Shown here piece by piece: positions 56,923 to 64,000 of a stretch of 64,000 nt of DNA (position 1 is its first letter; every line of letters begins with the position of its first letter). Location: contig OX393549.1 in the NCBI GenBank assembly GCA_947650365.1, positions 13,026,073-13,090,072 of the forward strand. Reading direction: 5' to 3'. A model generated the notes under the pieces. It saw nothing but the letters and a program-made list of their open reading frames with translations. It did not search any database and was not told where the DNA came from. The DNA comes from Chamaelirium japonicum (taxonomy: Eukaryota; Streptophyta; Magnoliopsida; Liliales; Melanthiaceae). The position numbers were made by a program, and so were the translations under genes.

Positions 56923-59136
56923 CTAGCGAAGCAAAACGGTTTTGACTCCCATCGCGTCCACATGTCGCTCGAATGCCTTGGTAGGTATTGCCTTTGTGAA
57001 AGGATCAGCAACATTATCTGTAGATGCAATCTGTGTCACCGCTACTCGCCCTTGCTTTTGAAACTGCCGAATCAAGTGGAACTTGCGCTCGATGTGCTTC
57101 CCCTTTTGGTGATGTCTTGGCTCCTTTGCTTGTGCTACCGCCCCACTATTGTCGCAGTAAAGCACAATAGGTAACTGGGCCTCTGGTACGCACCCCAAAT
57201 CCGTAAGGAATTTCTTGAGCCATACCGCCTCTTTGGCTGCCTCGCACGCTGCAACGTACTCAGCCTCTGTGGTAGAGTCTGCGATGTATTTCTGCTTCAC
57301 ACTCTGCCAACTAACCGCTCCTCCTCCTAGCATAAACACAAAACCTGATGTCGACTTCCTGGATTCCAAATCTGACATAAAGTCAGAATCTGTATATCCA
57401 ATCGGCGTCAGTTCTTGTCCAGTGTAAACCAACTCATAGTCCCTTGTTCTACGAAGGTACTTGAGTATACACTTCACAGCTGTCCAGTGATCTGGACCCG
57501 GATTCGACTGAAACCGACCCATCATGCCTACTGCGAAACAGATATCTGGCCTTGTACAATGCATAGCATACATTAGACTACCCAATGCCGAGGCATAAGG
57601 TATCTTCTGCATTTCTGCTCTCTCCTCAGGTGTCTTAGGACATTGATCCTTAGACAGTTTTATGCCATGTCTAAATGGCACAAAACCCTTCTTGGAGTTT
57701 TGCATGTCAAATCTAGCCATAACCTTATCTATATACGCAGCCTGTGACAGCGAGAGAATCCTGTTCTGGCTATCACGTGTTACCTTGATCCCCAAAACAT
57801 AACTCGCTTCACCTAGGTCTTTTATATCGAACTGTATTGACAACCAGACCTTTACCGTTGACAATGTTCCTACATCATTTCCAATGAGCAGAATATCGTC
57901 TACGTAAAGTATCAAATATACTACTGTGGTCTTATCAGTCCTCTTGTATACACATGGTTCATCCTCGTTTTGAGTAAATCCATATGACTGGATTGCCTGA
58001 TCAAAACGGATGTTCCAACTTCTAGATGCTTGCTTTAGTCCATAAATGGACTTCTGCAACTTGCAAACTAGATGTTCCTGACCCTCTGACTCAAAGCCTG
58101 GTGGCTGAATCATATAAATGTCTTCTTCCAAATTTCCATTAAGGAATGCTGTCTTGACATCCATTTGCCAGATCTCCCAGTCATAATGGGCTGCAATGGA
58201 TAGGAGGATCCGAATAGACTTTATCATAGCTACCGGCGAGAAGGTTTCGTCAAAGTCGATCCCTTCTCTCTGGGTGTAACCCTTGGCAACTAATCTAGCT
58301 TTATAAGTCTCTATTGTACCATCGGATCCTCTCTTCTTCTTATACACCCACTTACACCCAATAGGTTTAATATTGGATGATGGTGTAACAAGAGTCCAGA
58401 CTGCGTTATGGGACATTGATTCAATTTCTACCTCCATAGCCTTTTGCCAGTCAGAGCTGTCAGAAGCTCCCACTGCCTCATCGTAGCTCAGTGGGTCATC
58501 CTCCTGACACTCTGGATCAACCAATAAGGTTTCTCCATAGTATCTGTCAGGAGCTCTGATGTTTCTCCCACTGCGACGAGGTGGTGGTGGTGTTACAGGA
58601 TTAACAGGTTCTACAGTATCTGGTATATTATTATCTGTAATGTCAGTTCCCACTATGCTTTTGGATGCGCTATCTGAACTAGTACCCAGCAGTTCATCCA
58701 GAACTACCTTACTAGTAGGTTTGTGGTCCACAATATAATCCTGTTCTAGGAAATAGGCGTTCGTAGAAACGATCACTTTCTTTTCCTCAGGATCATAAAA
58801 TAGACCACCTTTGGTCTCCTTGGAATACCCTACAAATAAGCATACTCTGGTTTTAGATTCCATCTTTTCCCTCTTATCCCTTCGCACATGTGCAGGGCAT
58901 CCCCATATTCTGAAATGCTGTATCAATGGCTTTCGCTTTGACCACAGTTCTCTAGGGGTCAGAGGCACTGACTTAGACGGAACGTGATTCAGAATATAAA
59001 CTGCTGTTTGTAGGGCATATCCCCAAAAGGTCATTGGTAAACTGGCGTAACTCATCATGCTACGAACCATGTCCAACAAGGTTCGATTCCTTCTCTCGGA
59101 AACTCCATTCTGTTGTGGGGTACCTGGAGCAGTTAA
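56923..59136 (-). CDS. Copia pol: integrase C-part, reverse transcriptase, RNase H
   Basis: Continues the gag-pol frame after the TAG at 59137-59139. In order: integrase end ([14 protein letters not shown], the last part of the core; [20 protein letters not shown] and [11 protein letters not shown]), a variable linker, reverse transcriptase ([51 protein letters not shown] with the YVDD catalytic motif), then RNase H ([40 protein letters not shown]) and a C-terminal [11 protein letters not shown]. No stop or frameshift within about 737 residues. The frame ends at TAG (56923-56925) just before the polypurine tract. Confidence 0.95.
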   Translation of the reverse strand, partial: LTAPGTPQQNGVSERRNRTLLDMVRSMMSYASLPMTFWGYALQTAVYILNHVPSKSVPLTPRELWSKRKPLIQHFRIWGCPAHVRRDKREKMESKTRVCLFVGYSKETKGGLFYDPEEKKVIVSTNAYFLEQDYIVDHKPTSKVVLDELLGTSSDSASKSIVGTDITDNNIPDTVEPVNPVTPPPPRRSGRNIRAPDRYYGETLLVDPECQEDDPLSYDEAVGASDSSDWQKAMEVEIESMSHNAVWTLVTPSSNIKPIGCKWVYKKKRGSDGTIETYKARLVAKGYTQREGIDFDETFSPVAMIKSIRILLSIAAHYDWEIWQMDVKTAFLNGNLEEDIYMIQPPGFESEGQEHLVCKLQKSIYGLKQASRSWNIRFDQAIQSYGFTQNEDEPCVYKRTDKTTVVYLILYVDDILLIGNDVGTLSTVKVWLSIQFDIKDLGEASYVLGIKVTRDSQNRILSLSQAAYIDKVMARFDMQNSKKGFVPFRHGIKLSKDQCPKTPEERAEMQKIPYASALGSLMYAMHCTRPDICFAVGMMGRFQSNPGPDHWTAVKCILKYLRRTRDYELVYTGQELTPIGYTDSDFMSDLESRKSTSGFVFMLGGGAVSWQSVKQKYIADSTTEAEYVAACEAAKEAVWLKKFLTDLGCVPEAQLPIVLYCDNSGAVAQAKEPRHHQKGKHIERKFHLIRQFQKQGRVAVTQIASTDNVADPFTKAIPTKAFERHVDAMGVKTVLLR

Positions 59137-60888
59137 CTAGGATTTTATCCCATGCTCCACCATATACCCTAGGAACTCGTCAGATAGGTATTCACCTCCT
59201 CGATCAGATCGAAGGGTTTTTATATATTTACCTGTCTGCTTTTCTACTTCAGCCCTGAACTCTTTGAACATGTCAAAGGATTCCGACTTCCGATGCATCA
59301 GGTAAATGTAACCATATCTTGAGTAATCATCAATGAATGTGATGAAATACTCATGGCCTCCTATCGCCTTGACGTTCATGGGTCCACATACATCCGAATG
59401 GATTAACTCTAATACCTCGGTAGCTCTTACTCCTTTGCCTTTAAAGGACCTCTTGGTCATCTTGCCTTCCAGGCAGGATTCACAGGTGGGAAGGATCTCC
59501 GTAGGATCTGTTTCCAGAAGCCCGGCCTTCACCATTCTATGGATCCTATCTAAGGCAATATGCCCAAGTCGTAAGTGCCACAGGTGGGTTAAATTTTCCG
59601 AAGGATTCTTACGCTTAGATGAATTAACATTAAATGCTGAAGTTATTATGTTATCTTTTTCAAATTTAGGACTTACAACATAGAGATGATTCTGAACCAT
59701 TCCTCTTATTATAAAAGTTCCATTCAGTTTAAACGACACACCAGAAGCATCAAAATAAACTGAATAACCTTCATTAACTAAAGAAGAAACAGAAATTAAG
59801 TTACGTCGCAAGGACGGTACATAAAAGACATCTCTAAGTGTCAAAGTCTTATTATTCGAAAAACTAAGATTAACATCTCCAATAGCTTCAGCAGCAGCCA
59901 CGGCCTCAGTTCCCATGCTCAGGGTCACTTCTCCATCAAGCAATCTTCTGCTTTCCCGAAACCCCTGAAGAGAGTTACAGGCATGGTTAGTGGATGCAGA
60001 ATCCACAATCCAACTAGTAAAAGTACTATTACTTGAAAGAAATGATTCAACAACTAAGAGTTGTAGATTACCTTCACCAGCATTCTGAGGCTTCTTGCAG
60101 TCCTTCTTCCAATGACCCTTCTGGTCACACCGGAAGCACTTCGTGCCCGGTTTCTTTGATTCTCCAGACCCAGAGGCTCCAGCAGAGTCCTGCACAGGCA
60201 ATGACTTAGGTTTCCTTTTATGTTTCTTGCCCTGAGGTTTACCAGGCTTCTTGAAGGATCTGCGTTGCACGTGAAGTGCTTCGCCCTTCTGCTTAAAGCC
60301 ATCCTCAGCTGTCTGGAGAGCTCCCAGAAGCTCTGCATTTGTCATAGCCAACTTATTCAAATTAAAGTTGGTGACAAAGCCTTCAAAGGCTCCAGACAGT
60401 GACGAGAGGAAGATGTCTGTCATCACCTCGCCTTCTAGCACAATGTCCATGGTAGCTAGTTCGTTCTGGAACCCAAACATTTTCATCATGTGTTCCCGAA
60501 CCAGCGTCCCATTGGACATCTTAGTGCCGACGAGTTTCTTGATGGTAAGGTATCGCGTAACGCGATTGTGACCTTCAAACATCTCCTTCAAATACAACAT
60601 CATGTCAGAAGCGTCGGGCATCTCCTCGACTTGCTTCTGCAGAGTTGTTTGCAAGGATGCTATAATATAGTATTTACATATCTCATTGGATTCCTTCCAG
60701 TCAGTGAATGCCTTTAACTGTGCCTCTGTGGCATTGGGTCCTGGCAAATCTGGCTCAGGGTCATTAAGGGCTGTCATATGTTTACCAATCCTTAGGACCA
60801 GGTACAGGTTGCGCTTCCAGTCCTCATAGTTGGGACCGGTAAGTTTGTGGTCATTTAGGATAGCGGACAGGGGGTCTAACTTAGTCAT
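59137..60888 (-). CDS. Copia gag, protease and integrase N-part
   Basis: 583 codons from ATG at 60888 (MTKLDPLSAILNDHKLTGPN). Gag shows the L-x-G-x-N-Y-x-x-W start and a CCHC zinc knuckle CFRCDQKGHWKKDC. The protease has WIVDSASTNHAC, where the usual catalytic D-S-G/A-A reads DSAS. The integrase carries the H-H-C-C zinc region (HLWHLRLGH...CESCLEGK) and core residues in HSDVCGPM and FIDDYSRYGYIY, then SDRGGEYLSDEF. It ends at a TAG (59137-59139) inside the integrase core; the same frame resumes directly after, so this is a single nonsense codon. Confidence 0.94.
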   Translation of the reverse strand: MTKLDPLSAILNDHKLTGPNYEDWKRNLYLVLRIGKHMTALNDPEPDLPGPNATEAQLKAFTDWKESNEICKYYIIASLQTTLQKQVEEMPDASDMMLYLKEMFEGHNRVTRYLTIKKLVGTKMSNGTLVREHMMKMFGFQNELATMDIVLEGEVMTDIFLSSLSGAFEGFVTNFNLNKLAMTNAELLGALQTAEDGFKQKGEALHVQRRSFKKPGKPQGKKHKRKPKSLPVQDSAGASGSGESKKPGTKCFRCDQKGHWKKDCKKPQNAGEGNLQLLVVESFLSSNSTFTSWIVDSASTNHACNSLQGFRESRRLLDGEVTLSMGTEAVAAAEAIGDVNLSFSNNKTLTLRDVFYVPSLRRNLISVSSLVNEGYSVYFDASGVSFKLNGTFIIRGMVQNHLYVVSPKFEKDNIITSAFNVNSSKRKNPSENLTHLWHLRLGHIALDRIHRMVKAGLLETDPTEILPTCESCLEGKMTKRSFKGKGVRATEVLELIHSDVCGPMNVKAIGGHEYFITFIDDYSRYGYIYLMHRKSESFDMFKEFRAEVEKQTGKYIKTLRSDRGGEYLSDEFLGYMVEHGIKS

Positions 60889-62638
60889 CTGAAAATAAAG
60901 ATTGAATAATGAGTATGCATTAAAAACTTATTTTATGGATTTTTAAAACAAGCTAATTATATCCATATGTCGACGCTACCCTCAAGCGAAGTCATTACCA
61001 TGGATCAATTAACCATGTATGTAAGATCTCGGAATCGACTGTACCTGCCCTAGGGGGCATCATACAGCGTCAATCCGCTTACACGGGCCTTTTCCTTGAC
61101 CCTATCCAAATCTGCCAACTAAGGGCTGTGATGGACCATGGTTATCTTTCGGCCAGTACCACGTGATCACCGTTGTCTTCGCAACGAATACCTCACGTGT
61201 ACTTAGGATGCTAACCCACGAGCCTAAGCAATTACGACACGGGAGTTCATGCGGCCCCCACTAGGGTGGGATGAAAAGCCCTTCTCTCCTGGCCCCGTAA
61301 TCGCCATATCCACAGGGAGGTCATTAAGTAATTTGGCATGGAAACACACAGCTCCCACCCTAGGGGGTGTGAAGTTATGCATCCCCACCCAAACACAAAA
61401 CGACTGGCCGTGGAGGCCAGAGGATCTTATAAAAGTCCTCTCTTGCATCCCTTATAAATCTGAGGGTTATTTTGCGAGTATGAATTTATGCAAATGCAAC
61501 GGTAGCGACCTCCTAAATACTAGACCCTGGTCACACCATGCTCCCACTAGCGTTCAAACCTTTCTCATAGCATTAATCACTCTCTGAATATCATAGTCCC
61601 TGCCTCAAGTGGATTTCTCCATTCAAGGGTCACATTACATATTCCAAGAGTATCGATGCTTTGCAAAATTGGTTATCACGCTAATGCTCTGGAGCTAATC
61701 CTAGAGTCAGACTCACTGGAAAGGACTCCCACTAGTCATGGCGCCTCGCTTATAGATTTGACAATTGATGTTCAATGGATCTCCATCTCATCTTTGATTT
61801 CGATGCTGGCCAAATAGGCACACCCGACTAGTCGGGTGCTCTCCTAATGGTGGCATAACCATATGTGATGGGATCCCACTAACATCAAAAGTCAACTAAA
61901 TAATAGGCGTCATCTAGCGGGATCCTAACCTCAAACAGTCGCTTGGACCGGAGGGGAAAGGCATCCCTCTGAAAACTGATAATCATATTATCTCATCGGG
62001 GTTCGATATGAAGCATAAAGAACTAATTAAAGAAAGCAACCATAAAAACTGAATTAAGTTCAGGGTCCGACCCCTGAACCTAATTAGCACAGCGCAGGCC
62101 TCTAGCTTTCTTCGCAAGGTTCCTCGGTCCGGCTCCTCCGTCGCGCTTGCGAACACTTTGCCGGATCGTCTTCATCCTCCAGGGTTCCGCTTCCGCTTCC
62201 GATGGTGGATTTCTTTGGCACGTCTTTCTTCTCGATCTGTAACTGAAAAAGTCTAGTACGCTACGAGCAAGTGCTCGGTCGTACACAATTTCCTAGAAAG
62301 AAAAGAAAACACACCTTGAAAAAAAGGCCATGGGAAACCGAGGATGGACAAACCCCATCGCTCGCCTAATCTACGGCTCAATTACAAATCCACACATAGA
62401 AAGCAAATCCAGACATTTGCTAACTCGGGGTCCGACCCCCGGTAGCAAGCACAAATCATAGATCTAGATTTTTTATAGCGGCGCCCTGCAAGAATGATTA
62501 ATAGAACAAGCACAATCTATATATATGCATGATCTAAGCGTAAGAACCCCGATGATCTCACGCATTCATCATGCGCACACATGTTAGTTTCATGAAAAAA
62601 CGTGAAACGCACACCACTAATGCGGCTCTGATACCAAT
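60889..62638 (-). other. Copia untranslated leader
   Basis: 1.75 kb between the primer-binding site and the gag ATG. It contains several blocks of CTCCCACTAG-type sequence and small open frames (61224-61448 and 62080-62286 on the minus strand) with no recognised product. A long leader is seen in some plant Copia lineages. Confidence 0.7.
62622..62636 (-). promoter_or_regulatory. primer-binding site of the Copia (tRNA-iMet type)
   Basis: Minus-strand TGGTATCAGAGCCGC, two bases inside the 5' LTR (which ends TTTCCAACA). It is complementary to the 3' end of plant initiator tRNA-Met as used by most plant LTR retrotransposons. Confidence 0.92.
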
Positions 62639-64000
62639 TGTTGGAAACTAATCCGGGTTAGAGGCTCGCAGCGGAAACGATTTGGCGGTCGAAAGACCGT
62701 TCATGGTGCACGTTACACGATTTAATTTTTCACAGAAACTAATCTACATATGTGTGCATGTGTATGCACGAGAATCGAAAACCCCTAACGGTAATCTAGC
62801 GTAATGATTAACTAGCATGGATGCAAATCATAATGCTCGCTAGATCTACATGTTAGATTACACATACCTTTCATACGGATCTTTTAACCGCGGAGGATTG
62901 TCTTCTTTGTCGATGGAGACGGAAGATCGTTCGCGAAGATGCCGACGGTACGAATGGAGATGTTGCCTTCTTGTTCACCCGATCTCACACGATGCACGGA
63001 ACGTCGCTCTCGGATCTCTGAGTGCCTCCGAAGAACGACCCTTCTCCTTCTTCAGAACTCCACGCGAGGAAGACGAAGTAGCAAGCGGGAAACGGGAGAG
63101 AACTCGAGAGATGAGAGAGAGGGGGGTTCGGTTTCTCTTGCACATGGGGCCGGCGCCCCATAGGGCTTTATAGGGCCGGCCAACACCCCTTGGATAAGGA
63201 TCCAAGGGGATATTAACCCCCTCTCATTATCTCTCCATTATCTCCCTTTTATCTCTCCGCGTATTTATCCGTTTTCCCACTTTTTAGGGCTCGATATTAA
63301 CCGATTTATCGCCCCATCCCTATCCATATGGCCGGCCCTATAGATGAGGGATTCTTATCCCTACATCATAGGGCCGGCCCTAGTGAGGTGTCCCACCACT
63401 AGGTTCGGCCAACAGTGAGGTCCGGCAGAGTGAGGTTTTTACCAAAACGCCCCGACGCCTCATTTTGACCATTTCTAGCGTGCGATACCTAACGGCCATT
63501 ACTTAAGTGATATCTACTAGTTACTTACTATTAACTGAGGCCACCGGAGGGTGCCTCTAGCATAGTCAACTAGTCAACTCGCAACATACCCCGGTGCATC
63601 GCACCTATGCAGCGAAGTTCACTTATGGCTAGGGATTACTACATACGACTCTGTACTAATCCCGGGCTCAACCCTTAGTACTCGTATGTAGTTACGCATC
63701 TACCGTGCTTTAGTGCCAAGCACACACGGAGCGTATACTTCTTTCTTCCTCCTGCTTATGGTGTTCCGAGGAGACGGTTCAAGAACCGTACATAATGTTG
63801 ATAAGGTGGAACCATCAGGGACCGGGGTTCATGGCTTCCAACTCAAGCTCGATCGACACACTACCCGAGTGTACCATCGATCCTCTGAGCTCGAGTTAAC
63901 CTGCGTAGCCACCCAGAGTGCGACACAGGCTGCACTCCAATTCACCCAGACTTACTATGTTCTCCGTCATACCCCTGCTCTCCGCTCAGTAGTGGTAAAC
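62639..64000 (-). repeat. 5' LTR of the Copia, truncated by the window end
   Basis: Aligns with 54779-56154. Differences seen: GTAATCTAGC for GCAATCTAGC, TTTCATACGG for TTTCGTACGG, GGCTAGGGATT for GGCTAGAGATT, TGCGACACAGG for TGCGACGCAGG, and absence of the 12-base ATGAAACGGGAG. The TATAAAG box is at 63166-63172 (minus strand). Confidence 0.93.

Larger units (their letters stand above)
54779..64000 (-). mobile_element. nearly complete Ty1/Copia retrotransposon (5' LTR cut by window end)
   Basis: Minus strand order: 5' LTR (from beyond 64000 to 62639), primer-binding site, 1.75-kb leader, gag-protease-integrase-RT-RNase H frame (60888-56923), polypurine tract, 3' LTR (56908-54779). The LTRs differ at only about four bases plus one 12-bp indel over the 1.36 kb that can be compared, so insertion is recent. 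The pol frame has one in-frame TAG. The 5 bases before 54779 are TTATC; the matching target duplication lies outside the window. Confidence 0.95.

Noticed and set aside
54779-64000. Endogenous pararetrovirus or retrovirus
   Set aside because: The domain order integrase before RT, TG..CA LTRs, tRNA-iMet site and CCHC gag are those of a Ty1/Copia element; no envelope, movement or coat-protein region is present.

Overview
This window is nuclear DNA of a flowering plant. It has spliced protein-coding exons, chromoviral Gypsy, Copia, TRIM, L1-type LINE and hAT-like elements, a probable plastid-DNA insertion and very long (TA)n arrays. I cannot name the species. The ARP9 exons read most like those of monocots, from memory only. 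The single host gene is the C-terminal part of a nuclear actin-related protein of the plant ARP9 class, which resembles animal and yeast ARP8. It is on the + strand: eleven exons between 3719 and 48454 give 322 uninterrupted codons including the stop (966 coding bases). All exon phases agree and the N-terminal exons lie upstream of the window. Those 966 bases are spread over almost 45 kb because the introns are full of transposable elements. One intron has a GC-AG boundary.

Layout. 1-3718 is an upstream intron with a TIR-like element and an LTR remnant. 4038-19730 is a 15.7-kb intron. Its first 12 kb is an unusual cluster: about fifteen foldback (self-complementary) elements of several unrelated families, nearly all set between (TA)n arrays, plus a 1-kb quasi-palindrome and three hAT-like elements. 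19860-24456 holds a hAT-like element with 8-bp target-site duplications (TSDs) and a decayed proline-rich reading frame. 24547-36974 holds a hAT-like element, an LTR remnant with a primer-binding site, an internally deleted chromodomain Gypsy element carrying nested LINE and hAT insertions, and a further hAT-like element. A 326-bp TRIM sits in a small intron (37046-37475). 38844-47128 holds a decayed Copia, three hAT-like elements, a 39-bp LINE insertion and an inverted-repeat structure. A SINE/MITE-like foldback is in the last intron.

48455-64000 lies downstream of the gene. It contains possible spliced 3' UTR, a degenerate CTCTCTACAACATT-type repeat tract, LINE and RNase H fragments, a plastid trnY-like fragment, an LTR-like promoter region, and a young Copia retrotransposon on the minus strand. 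That Copia has about 2.1-kb LTRs, the second cut by the window end, and one in-frame stop in its gag-pol frame.

The most notable features are the density and diversity of foldback elements tied to (TA)n arrays inside one intron, and the recurring hAT-like design in which each family repeats its own short subterminal motif. Function is inferred only for ARP9, as a probable nuclear INO80-type chromatin-remodelling subunit. Everything else is mobile-element sequence or undetermined intron.
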